A DNA stretch of 6,732 nucleotides, from positions 1 through 6,732 of the forward strand of contig CAJPTS010000102.1 of NCBI GenBank assembly GCA_905373625.1. Reading direction: 5' to 3'. The notes under the pieces are model-generated. The model did not search any database. It was not told the origin of the DNA and saw nothing but the letters and a program-made list of their open reading frames with translations. Positions 1-6,236 of this stretch are shown piece by piece. The position numbers and the translations under genes were made by a program. Origin of the DNA: Bacteroidia bacterium (lineage in GTDB: Bacteria; Bacteroidota; Bacteroidia; Bacteroidales; CAJPTX01). The stretch's first letter is position 1. Every line of letters begins with the position of its first letter.

Positions 1-186
1 GAGATGATAGAATTAGAATCGCTCTCCACGCTGCACAACGCCTACTACTACCGTACCGCCATGCCGACCCTCGTGCAGCTTTCTTTGAACAGTGGTACAA
101 TATACCAAGGGCGAGTAGCAATTTCGCAGTACGGTAAACTCATGCACGCCCCCGTGCAACTCCGCTTAAACCATAATAATCAATAA
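1..186 (+). CDS. C-terminal end of a DUF4831-like protein (5' truncated)
   Basis: The reading frame is open from the first base of the window and ends with TAA at 184-186, so about 61 C-terminal residues are visible and the start lies upstream. The ATG at position 4 is probably internal. The tail has a YYYR motif followed by alternating beta-type segments and an ISQYGKL segment. This resembles the C-terminus of DUF4831 proteins of Bacteroidales, which typically carry a YRIP-like motif followed by a (V/I)AQFG-like motif. That assignment is from memory of the family and is moderate at best. DUF4831 proteins are exported proteins of unknown function, but the signal peptide cannot be seen here. 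The stop is one base before the ATG of the M20 amidohydrolase, so the two genes are very likely co-transcribed. Confidence 0.6.
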   Translation, partial: EMIELESLSTLHNAYYYRTAMPTLVQLSLNSGTIYQGRVAISQYGKLMHAPVQLRLNHNNQ

Positions 187-187
187 G

Positions 188-1312
188 ATGGAACAAGCGT
201 TGACTTTTGCCCGCGAAGTTCGCCGCCATATACATCAGCACCCCGAGCTGTCAGGAGCAGAGTGTGCCACCTCCTCTTACTTACAAACGCTTTTAGCGGC
301 GCGAGACTGGCAGCTTTTTTCATTACCCGGCACAACTAGCTTCTTGGCATATAAAGCGGGGAAACGAGCCTTTACTTTGGGTTATAGGACAGAATTAGAT
401 GCCCTCCCCATACAAGAAGCGAGCAGCGAATTTTCCAGTCAGAATGCTGGCGTAATGCATGCCTGTGGGCACGATATGCACATGGGGCTGGCGATGGGAC
501 TCAGTAAGTTACGCGACGAGCTTCCTGACGCGAATTGGTCAAACCTCCTGTTAATATTCGAATCTTCGGAAGAGGTGTTGCCAGGCGGGGCTCTAGCCGT
601 ACTACACTCTGCTGCTTTTCAAACACATAAGCCCGACGCGATGCTTGCTTTTCATTGCGAGCCCGAATTACCTGTCGGGAGCATTGGGCTGTGTGCAGGA
701 CAATACATGGCGTCAGGCGATGAAATACGTATCACGATCAATGGTAAAGCGGCGCACGGCGCATTGCCACATACGGGTGTAGACTCCTTACTGGTCGCAG
801 CACATACACTGGTAGCGCTCCAAAGCATCGCGTCGCGCAATGCTCCACCAAGCGCCCCCATGGTGTTATCTTTTGGGAATTTGGAATGCCACGGACGCAT
901 GAATCTGATTCCAGCTTCAGTGCGCCTTGACGGTACGCTTCGTACGCACTCAGAGACGTGGCGTGCCGAAGCGAAGGAATTGATTCGTCGTATTGCAAAG
1001 CATACAGCAGCCACATTTGGAGCAACTGCTAGTGTAGATATCACTGAGGGGTATCCTTCTTTATTTAATAACGAAGCGCTAGCCGAGAGAGCACGTATAC
1101 TTTTACAAGGAGTTGTAGAGCGAGAACTAGTCCCCCTTGGCAAACGGATGACAACAGACGATTTTGCCTATTTTACACACCAACTCCCCTCTCTATTTCT
1201 GCGTCTAGGTGTTGGACCAACTGGCAACCTCCATTCTGCTGAATTTTGCCCTTCTGAAGCGGCTTTTGAGTACGGACTGCGAGCCTTACAACGTTTGGCA
1301 CAGGAGTTGTGA
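188..1312 (+). CDS. M20D family metal-dependent amidohydrolase
   Basis: This 374-residue protein is full length for the M20D peptidase/amidohydrolase family (hippurate hydrolase, IAA-amino-acid hydrolase, N-acyl-aminoacid deacylase). It should hydrolyse the amide bond of an N-acylated amino acid or peptide using two metal ions. Visible family motifs are HQHPELSGAE (16-25), LDALPI (70-75), HACGHDMHMG (91-100), FESSEE (124-129), AFHCEPELPVGSIG (154-167), GKAAHGALPH (186-195), MTTDDFAYF (321-329) and NLHSAEF (347-353). By family analogy the metal ligands are C93, H95, E129, H156 and H349, with E128 as catalytic base. The lid/dimerisation insert is the central segment around 178-290. There is no signal peptide, so it is cytoplasmic. 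The usual RADMDALP reads RTELDALP here. The ATG one base after the upstream stop is the only sensible start. Substrate cannot be read from sequence; N-acetyl-diaminopimelate deacetylase is a less likely alternative. Confidence 0.93.
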   Translation: MEQALTFAREVRRHIHQHPELSGAECATSSYLQTLLAARDWQLFSLPGTTSFLAYKAGKRAFTLGYRTELDALPIQEASSEFSSQNAGVMHACGHDMHMGLAMGLSKLRDELPDANWSNLLLIFESSEEVLPGGALAVLHSAAFQTHKPDAMLAFHCEPELPVGSIGLCAGQYMASGDEIRITINGKAAHGALPHTGVDSLLVAAHTLVALQSIASRNAPPSAPMVLSFGNLECHGRMNLIPASVRLDGTLRTHSETWRAEAKELIRRIAKHTAATFGATASVDITEGYPSLFNNEALAERARILLQGVVERELVPLGKRMTTDDFAYFTHQLPSLFLRLGVGPTGNLHSAEFCPSEAAFEYGLRALQRLAQEL

Positions 1313-1328
1313 CCATTCTTCAGTTAAA

Positions 1329-1363
1329 GCACAAGTCGTTAGGGGTAAAAATATATTTTGTGC
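1329..1363 (+). repeat. 6-bp inverted repeat in the M20-DUF4783 gap
   Basis: GCACAA at 1329-1334 is the exact reverse complement of TTGTGC at 1358-1363, separated by 23 AT-rich bases. No T-run follows, so it is not a convincing intrinsic terminator for the M20 gene. It lies 65 bp before the DUF4783 start and could be an operator or a leader hairpin, or chance. A TATATTTTG stretch (1352-1360) overlaps the right arm. It resembles the Bacteroidota -7 element TAnnTTTG but has one extra spacer base, and no -33 TTTG sits at the right distance. Confidence 0.25.
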
Positions 1364-1428
1364 AAGGATATAGATAAACATCAAAGGTGGCTTGCCCTCC
1401 ACTGCGGGAAACGCTAAAACTAACTACC

Positions 1429-1833
1429 ATGAAACATTTATGCATACTACTTCCGCTCATAGCTTTATTCAGTGTAGCGATGGCGCAGACGCCAGAGAGC
1501 GATATTGAGCAAGCGATTGCTACGGGGAATGCCGATAAATTGTTGCCTTATTTTGGCGCAACAGTAGACCTACGTATTCTGGACGTGGAGAACGTTTATG
1601 GGAACTCGCAGGCGCAAGTGTTGATTAACAATTTCTTTGTAAATAATCCGCCCAATAGCTTTGTCTTAGCGCATAAAAAAACGCGTACAGATAACTCGTT
1701 TTTTATCGGGACTTATAACTCGCGTACGGGGACTTTTCGTATAAGTGTTTTCCTGAAGACGGAGAATGATAAATCTCGTATCTCACAAATTCTGATACAG
1801 AATTCTGAAGCTTTGGACAACGGGCGCTTCTAA
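1429..1833 (+). CDS. Exported DUF4783 family protein
   Basis: This 134-residue protein starts with a clear Sec signal peptide: MKHLC, a hydrophobic core, then AMA-Q with predicted cleavage after residue 19. I chose the ATG at 1429 because the signal peptide begins there. An in-frame GTG at 1387 would add 14 residues of non-hydrophobic sequence. The mature part matches the DUF4783 pattern: a helix with IEQAIATGNADKL (26-38), VDLRI (46-50), NVYGNSQAQVLINNFF (55-70), the HKK segment (82-84), FFIGTY (91-96), TFRISVFLK (102-110) and a final ISQILIQ strand (118-124). The family is typical of Bacteroidota, about this size, and of unknown function. Its helix-then-sheet layout suggests an NTF2-like fold (inference). 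There is no lipobox, so it is probably soluble in the periplasm. The 116-bp gap after the M20 gene allows an independent promoter. Confidence 0.85.
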   Translation: MKHLCILLPLIALFSVAMAQTPESDIEQAIATGNADKLLPYFGATVDLRILDVENVYGNSQAQVLINNFFVNNPPNSFVLAHKKTRTDNSFFIGTYNSRTGTFRISVFLKTENDKSRISQILIQNSEALDNGRF

Positions 1834-1850
1834 GTTAATCGCCCACTTTT
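1822..1850 (+). terminator. Possible intrinsic terminator at the convergent junction
   Basis: GGGCG (1822-1826) pairs with CGCCC (1840-1844), five G-C pairs around a 13-base loop that contains the DUF4783 stop codon, and a TTTT run follows at 1847-1850. The position, between two convergent genes, is right for a terminator of the plus-strand gene. The long loop and short T-run make it weak, and read from the minus strand it lacks a T-run. Confidence 0.35.
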
Positions 1851-1864
1851 CTGCCCTGAGTGCG

Positions 1865-3034
1865 TTACCTTGCCGCGGGGAAATCTTCGTAGAGCAAGTA
1901 TTTTTTACGCACTTTCATGAAACGTGCTAATGCGGGTTGCCACATGGCACGAATATCTTCTTCACTCTTTCCTTGCTCTAGTGCAATGCGAAGTGCAGTG
2001 ATTCCCGCCAATTGGTCGAAGAACTTGGAGAAATAGCGCCCCGTGCATTGTTTTTTTACAGCGACCAGATACTTTAATCGGATACGCGGGTGTGTATAAA
2101 ACGAATCTAACGCCTCATTGGCAAGGTTAATTCCATAACATGTATCGCCCATGAAAGGTGGCTTTTTAGCCCCTTGACGCGACTCTGGTATAAATCTGAA
2201 CCCCTCAACTTTATTTTTCGGACTTCCCACAACCTGAAACGGATAATCTGTCCCACGCCCTACGCTTTGGGTAGTACCCTCAAAAAATGCAAGAGACGGG
2301 TAAAGAAGTATTGATAATAAGTTCGGGAGGTTAGGCGACGGTGGGACAGGCGGCACATAACGGGTGCTGTGCGTATAGCCCTTGCAGGGTATCACTTCTA
2401 GATGCAATTTACTCCCCTTTGATAGCCATTTCTCCCCCACTATCATACGTGCATATTCGCCCACCGTCATCCCGTGTACCCATGGTACGGGGTGCATACC
2501 GACAAAAGATTTGTATTTGAGGTCTAGCACCGTCCCGTCCACAAAGTGTCCGTTTGGGTTCGGGCGGTCAAGTACCACAAAGGGTATACCTACGGCGGCG
2601 CAAGCTTCCATCGCGTAGTGCATCGTAGATATATACGTGTAGCAGCGCACTCCCACATCCTGGAGGTCAAAAAGCAATACGTCTACGCCGCTCAATTTCT
2701 CCGTAGGTAAGTGCTTTTTATGATCATATAGGCTTACAATTTCAGGGAAATGCGTTTGCCGTTTATTCCCTTTAACACGCTCACCCGCGTCAGCAATGCC
2801 TTCTAAACCGTGCTCGGGTGTAAACAAGCGGACTAAATTGATGCCACGAGCACGTAACGTGTCATAAAGCATACGCTCCCCTACACGCGACGTGTGATTA
2901 CAAACCAATGCCACTTTTTTCCCTTTTACGAATTTCTCATAGGCGCTAAAACGTGCAGCCCCCACCTCTAATTCTTGGGCTATACTAATCTTGGGGAATG
3001 CACTAAGCAAAAAAAGCAGGACACAGATTGTCAT
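1865..3034 (-). CDS. namZ: Exo-beta-N-acetylmuramidase, NamZ/DUF1343 family (GH171)
   Basis: The product (389 residues from the chosen start) belongs to the DUF1343 family, whose founder is Bacillus subtilis NamZ (YbbC), an exo-enzyme removing terminal MurNAc from peptidoglycan fragments. Conserved blocks are NHTSR (46-50), FTPEHGLEG (71-79, with an active-site-type glutamate in PEHG), DVLLFDLQDVGVR (118-130), LDRPNPNG (155-162), SFVG...PVPWVHGMTVGE (176-193), PPSPNLP (231-237) and EGTTQSVGRGTDYPF (252-266). The extent is normal for the family. The chosen ATG has AGGAG at 3039-3043, four bases upstream, and begins a hydrophobic leader with cleavage near SIA-Q (residue 20), placing the enzyme in the periplasm or outside. 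That leader lacks a basic n-region. In-frame alternatives are GTG at 3073 and ATG at 3151 (428 residues), both giving an unusually long basic n-region. It lies 259 bp after the response regulator gene, so it may have its own promoter. Confidence 0.9.
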   Translation of the reverse strand: MTICVLLFLLSAFPKISIAQELEVGAARFSAYEKFVKGKKVALVCNHTSRVGERMLYDTLRARGINLVRLFTPEHGLEGIADAGERVKGNKRQTHFPEIVSLYDHKKHLPTEKLSGVDVLLFDLQDVGVRCYTYISTMHYAMEACAAVGIPFVVLDRPNPNGHFVDGTVLDLKYKSFVGMHPVPWVHGMTVGEYARMIVGEKWLSKGSKLHLEVIPCKGYTHSTRYVPPVPPSPNLPNLLSILLYPSLAFFEGTTQSVGRGTDYPFQVVGSPKNKVEGFRFIPESRQGAKKPPFMGDTCYGINLANEALDSFYTHPRIRLKYLVAVKKQCTGRYFSKFFDQLAGITALRIALEQGKSEEDIRAMWQPALARFMKVRKKYLLYEDFPAAR

Positions 3035-3293
3035 ACTGCTCCTGCCATTTCCGAATTTATGTTGATTATTCACTGGGTCAATATTATTACACTTCTTTAT
3101 GGCTTGTCGATGTTTTACGAAAACTGACTTTTGCAAACTGGCGTATTTCATTGAAAAATATCAAAGCGAAATCCTTACTCTGGTAGATTTCCTGCTACTT
3201 CATAACAGACATAGTATCACTCGAATACACAATAATGGCTAGCGTGGTAAAGTAAATAAAAGTATTCGGGGATTGTTATTTTAACACCGTCGC
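3035..3293 (-). other. Leader region between the response regulator and namZ
   Basis: This 259-bp stretch is AT-rich and holds no convincing gene. On the minus strand, all three frames after the regulator's stop are closed within about 25 codons and none encodes a helix-turn-helix. A small hairpin, TGTTA-AAA-TAACA, lies just after the stop (about 3274-3286) but has no T-run. The last 117 bp (3035-3151) are open in the namZ frame and may be leader or an N-terminal extension. No complete TTTG / TAnnTTTG promoter was found. Confidence 0.4.
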
Positions 3294-4487
3294 CTAATTG
3301 ACGTAGCGTTCTACGTCTGCGGGCGAGATCTCGCCATCGGTCATGATCAGTAGTCGCTCTATGATGTTGTGCAACTCACGCACATTTCCTGTCCAAGGGA
3401 GGTTAGTAAGCGCCTTTACAGCTTGCTGCGATATTTTACGCTTTGCAATACCATTCTGCGCACACAAACTAGTAATAAAATGCTCTATGAGGAGCGGTAT
3501 ATCTTCCTTGCGCTCGCGTAATGCAGGGACGTGGATCAATATCACACTAAGCCGATGGTAGAGGTCTTCACGAAAATGACCCGCTTTAATCTCGTCCTGC
3601 AAGTTCTTATTTGTGGCAGCAATTACACGCGGATTGACTTCAATCTCCTTATCGCCCCCTACACGCGTTATGCGCTGCTCTTGCAACGCACGTAACACTT
3701 TAGCTTGTGCATCTAGACTCATATCGCCGATCTCGTCAAGAAAAAGAGTCCCATCACAGGCGAGTTCAAATTTTCCTTTTCGCTGTTTTATTGCAGAAGT
3801 AAAAGCACCTTTTTCGTGTCCGAACAACTCACTCTCAATTAGTTCACTAGGGATCGCTGCACAGTTCACTTCAATAAAAGGACCATCGGCGAGAGGACTT
3901 TGCTGGTGGATGCCTCGTGCCACGAGTTCCTTTCCCGTACCATTCTCCCCCGTAATCAATACACGAGCATTGGTGCTTGCAACGCGCTGCATCATGGCAC
4001 GCACCTGTTGGATAGCAGGCGAATCGCCTATTATCGTTGTATTCTGTTGAACTTTTTGCCGCAAGCGCTGTGTTTCAGCCACAAGCGAATTGCGATCTAG
4101 GGCATTGCGCAACGAGACGAGAAGGCGGTTGAGGTCTAACGGCTTTTGTATGTAGTCATACGCACCTTTTCGGAGCGATTCTACGGCAGTATCTATAGCA
4201 CCGTGCCCCGAAATCATAATTACGGGCAGATCGGGTGCTAATTCTTTCAAGGCTACTAGCACCTCAATGCCGTCCATTCCCTGCATTTTCACATCGCAGA
4301 GAACCACATCAAATGTCCGATTTTTGAAAATTTCTAGCGCTTCGTATCCCCCAGACGCCACCTCGACAGCATATCCTTCAGTATCTAGGATACTGCGTAG
4401 CGTCTCGCGTATAGAGCTTTCGTCATCTATAGCTAAGATACGTGCTTGAGGAGTGGTTAGTGTTCGTTTCTTTCCCGACTCCCTCAT
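3294..4487 (-). CDS. Sigma-54-activating response regulator lacking a DNA-binding domain
   Basis: This 397-residue NtrC-type protein has a receiver domain at about 14-130, with the acidic pair D21/D22, phospho-acceptor D65 (LCDVKM), S93 and K115 (QKPLD). A linker leads to a sigma-54 AAA+ domain at about 152-385. Its Walker A is GENGTGKE (180-187), the sigma-54 contact loop is GAFTSA (227-232) in place of GAFTGA, Walker B is GTLFLDEIGD (246-255), sensor I is AATN (290-293), the arginine-finger region is FREDLYHRL (305-313) and sensor II is GNVREL (367-372). Phosphorylation by an unseen histidine kinase should trigger ring assembly and ATP-driven opening of sigma-54 promoters. The protein ends about 25 residues after sensor II, without the Fis-type helix-turn-helix. 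Full-length relatives run about 440-480 residues, and FlgR of Helicobacter pylori is a known HTH-less precedent. The ATG overlaps the upstream stop as TGATG; a GTG directly before it is an alternative start (4490). Confidence 0.93.
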   Translation of the reverse strand: MRESGKKRTLTTPQARILAIDDESSIRETLRSILDTEGYAVEVASGGYEALEIFKNRTFDVVLCDVKMQGMDGIEVLVALKELAPDLPVIMISGHGAIDTAVESLRKGAYDYIQKPLDLNRLLVSLRNALDRNSLVAETQRLRQKVQQNTTIIGDSPAIQQVRAMMQRVASTNARVLITGENGTGKELVARGIHQQSPLADGPFIEVNCAAIPSELIESELFGHEKGAFTSAIKQRKGKFELACDGTLFLDEIGDMSLDAQAKVLRALQEQRITRVGGDKEIEVNPRVIAATNKNLQDEIKAGHFREDLYHRLSVILIHVPALRERKEDIPLLIEHFITSLCAQNGIAKRKISQQAVKALTNLPWTGNVRELHNIIERLLIMTDGEISPADVERYVN

Positions 4488-5071
4488 CACCCACCGACCA
4501 TCCGACGCTGCTCTTGCTCTACGAGTTTACGCTCACGCTCTTCGTTCCGTTTTTGTACCTCTCTTTCCAGCTTCCGAGCCTTCTTCAAGTAGTCTTTAGC
4601 ACGTTCTAGCTTCTTTCGTCCGCGTTCCTGCATCTTCTCGCCGCGCTTTTTATTTCGCTCGGCTTCTTTGAGCTCTTTGCGCACGCTGCGCACTTCCTCA
4701 CGGTAACGAGTTTTGAGGTCTTTTGCCTGTGCACGTGCCTGTGTACGCTCGGCTTTATCTTTAGAAGAGAGTTGTTTATTGAGCGAAGTCATCTCACGCT
4801 CGTGCTCCTTGAGCATCCGTTTTAGGTTCTTTACGTGATCCTTAGACTCGCTTTCACCTTGCTTCTCCATGGTGCGCCCGTCGGTCATAAGCTGCTTAGC
4901 CTCTTCGATGCGCTTCTCGCCTTCAGCAACTCGCTCTGACGCTCTCGCCAGCCGTTCAGTGGGCGAGAGTGGGGCTGTGGTAGGCTGGGCCTGCAGAGAC
5001 ACGAAAGGCACTAACAGTATTGCAAGTGTCAATACTACTCCGAGACTGATATTGTGTCGTAAACTTCCCAT
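4487..5071 (-). CDS. Exported, highly charged coiled-coil protein of unknown family
   Basis: I do not recognise a named family. The 194-residue product has a signal peptide: MGSLRH, a hydrophobic core (about 9-25) and SLQA-Q with predicted cleavage after residue 28. A short Pro/Thr linker (30-38) follows, then an almost unbroken Lys/Arg/Glu-rich helix from about 39 to 190. No proline occurs after residue 38, hydrophobic residues are sparse, and the pattern fits a coiled coil or stable single alpha-helix. No lipobox or second membrane segment is visible, so it is probably periplasmic or secreted. The ATG at 5071 is preceded by AGGA (5076-5079) with a 4-base gap; a TTG immediately before it (5074) is an alternative start. 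Its TGA overlaps the start of the response regulator, implying translational coupling. It could be a structural or sensory envelope protein; function cannot be assigned from sequence. Confidence 0.85.
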   Translation of the reverse strand: MGSLRHNISLGVVLTLAILLVPFVSLQAQPTTAPLSPTERLARASERVAEGEKRIEEAKQLMTDGRTMEKQGESESKDHVKNLKRMLKEHEREMTSLNKQLSSKDKAERTQARAQAKDLKTRYREEVRSVRKELKEAERNKKRGEKMQERGRKKLERAKDYLKKARKLEREVQKRNEERERKLVEQEQRRMVGG

Positions 5072-5123
5072 CAAATCCTGCCTATAGAATCTGCTTTACC
5101 TAGCGTGAACCGTCTTACAAACC

Positions 5124-5135
5124 TTACAGTTGTAA
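5124..5135. repeat. Short palindrome upstream of the coiled-coil gene
   Basis: TTACA (5124-5128) and TGTAA (5131-5135) form an inverted repeat with a 2-base spacer, about 53 bp before the coiled-coil start. A third TTACA copy lies at 5115-5119. On the minus strand TAAGGTTTG (5118-5126) overlaps it and resembles the Bacteroidota -7 element TAnnTTTG with one extra base, but no -33 TTTG is suitably placed. It could be an operator on the promoter of the two-gene operon. In AT-rich DNA a 5-bp arm can also occur by chance. The rest of the 222-bp gap (5072-5293) shows only a TTACGTAA palindrome (5257-5264) and a tiny AGCA-TTA-TGCT hairpin with a plus-strand T-run (5230-5245). Confidence 0.25.
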
Positions 5136-5293
5136 AAATACTATGTTTTTTCCAATTATGCGAAATCGCAACAACTATTACTAATCTGATTTTGCACGTC
5201 AGTGGAACAAAAACGAACAGCAGTAAACCAGCATTATGCTTTTTTCATACGCCTAATTACGTAAGGTGATTTGTTTGTTCGCTGCCGTAGTCG

Positions 5294-6103
5294 TTATTTT
5301 TTCTTGACCTTCGCCTCTGCTGAGCCAAAAACTTTCTGAATGATATCAGAAGCATAATTTTTTGGATTATCGCGTATTTTCTTTTCCTCGCCGCGCATGA
5401 GCACATACATCCCGTGGATCGCCTTGCGCGTCACGTAGTCGGGCAGGTCTGCGTTCAACTGATTAGGTAGCCCTGCAGCACTGGCTAACAAGGCGACTGC
5501 GGTATTCCCCATCACATCGTTGTACTCATCAGCAAGTTTTTTATACTGACTAGTAACCCCCACTGCGTTGATCACATTTTCGCATTCGGGCTTAAATGCA
5601 ACCGTGAGTCCCTCTGTTGTCTTTTCGCGCAGATAATGAGTTGCAGCCGTATCACCACCTTGCAGAATCCCCAAGGCATCAGTTATAGTCATACCCGTAA
5701 TTGCCTTTTTGAACACTGGGGCTGCTTTTCCAGCGGCAGTCTCTGCAGCACGATTAAGTGAAACCACAAAGTCATCCGCTACAGATTTCAAACCACTGCT
5801 GAGCATAGATCCCACGAGGGGAACTTCCTTACTCAAGTCAATGAGTTGTAAGACGGGTTTTAAGTCATCGGGCATGGCAAGCGCAATCAGCTTGTTTTTC
5901 AAAAAGCCGTCAACTTTACTCCCGAGTACTGAGGCATCGTCAGCCGCGATGTCAAGAGCTTTTCGCAAACCAGCCACGATGTCTTCGTTACTTAATTTCA
6001 ACGAATTCAGAAAGTCATTGACCCCCTTATCGCAACTCGTTTGTACAAATGACAAGGGGAGTAACAGGAAAAAGGCTGCCAAGATTAGAATATTTTTCTT
6101 CAT
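5294..6103 (-). CDS. DUF4197 family lipoprotein
   Basis: The 269-residue product carries a lipoprotein-type leader: MKKN, a hydrophobic core and QTSC with C24 as the likely lipidated cysteine. The lipobox is relaxed, as is common in Bacteroidota. The mature part matches the DUF4197 domain throughout: AGLRKAL (44-50), a DGFLKN segment (65-70), LNRAAETAAGKAAPVFKKAI (116-135), MTITDALGILQGGDTAATHYL (138-158), TVAFKPE (167-173), a tyrosine-containing YKKLADEYN segment (187-195), and a closing YVTRKAIHGMYVLMRGEEKKIRDNP pattern (223-247) followed by VFG (258-260). Family length is about 210-270 residues and the function is unknown. It is mostly helical and should be anchored in the periplasmic or outer-membrane leaflet. 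The AT-rich leader has no Shine-Dalgarno. It is separated from both neighbours by 133 and 222 bp, so it is probably transcribed alone. Confidence 0.9.
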   Translation of the reverse strand: MKKNILILAAFFLLLPLSFVQTSCDKGVNDFLNSLKLSNEDIVAGLRKALDIAADDASVLGSKVDGFLKNKLIALAMPDDLKPVLQLIDLSKEVPLVGSMLSSGLKSVADDFVVSLNRAAETAAGKAAPVFKKAITGMTITDALGILQGGDTAATHYLREKTTEGLTVAFKPECENVINAVGVTSQYKKLADEYNDVMGNTAVALLASAAGLPNQLNADLPDYVTRKAIHGMYVLMRGEEKKIRDNPKNYASDIIQKVFGSAEAKVKKK

Positions 6104-6167
6104 TGTTTATTAGTTCTTGCGGTTGGGAAATGGTTGCAACTTCTTCTTATAATGGAATTTATACTTT

Positions 6168-6175
6168 GAAAATTA
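6168..6175 (-). promoter_or_regulatory. Weak -7 promoter-like element before the DUF4197 gene
   Basis: Read on the minus strand, these bases are TAATTTTC, one base off the Bacteroidota -7 consensus TAnnTTTG, about 65 bp before the ATG. The nearest upstream TTTG is about 26 bases away, longer than the usual 19-21, so this is only a suggestion. The remaining gap (6104-6236) holds nothing else recognisable, including no clear terminator for the peptidase gene. Confidence 0.15.
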
Positions 6176-6236
6176 TCTCTTTCGTGATGTTCGCTTTTAT
6201 GCAAATCAAAACACTGAATGTAAAAGAACAAAACGG

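Noticed and set aside
652..1143. 163-residue open frame on the minus strand inside the M20 gene
   Set aside because: It lies wholly opposite a well-conserved enzyme gene, has no recognisable domain or signal peptide, and its composition is that of an antisense shadow.
1296..1311. Sigma-54 promoter-like sequence, TGGCACA then TTGTG, upstream of the DUF4783 gene
   Set aside because: The -24 part is good, but the near-invariant GC of the -12 element is GT here, and it overlaps the last codons of the M20 gene. Not enough to call.
1387..1428. Upstream GTG start extending the DUF4783 protein by 14 residues
   Set aside because: The added residues would bury the signal peptide; the internal ATG at 1429 begins directly at a normal basic n-region.
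1944..1959. Perfect TGGCACG -24-like element on the plus strand
   Set aside because: It is inside namZ on the opposite strand, has no TTGC at the -12 spacing, and precedes no plus-strand gene.
3613..4050. 145-residue plus-strand open frame opposite the AAA+ domain
   Set aside because: The opposite strand carries all Walker and sigma-54 contact motifs; this frame is low-complexity, Ser/Cys-rich and unlike a protein family.
5230..5245. AGCA-TTA-TGCT hairpin followed by a T-run on the plus strand
   Set aside because: The stem is only 4 bp with a 3-base loop, and no plus-strand gene lies upstream to be terminated.
5709..6113. 134-residue plus-strand open frame opposite the DUF4197 gene
   Set aside because: It is fully antisense to a clear DUF4197 protein, and its Ser/Lys-rich content mirrors the codons of that gene.
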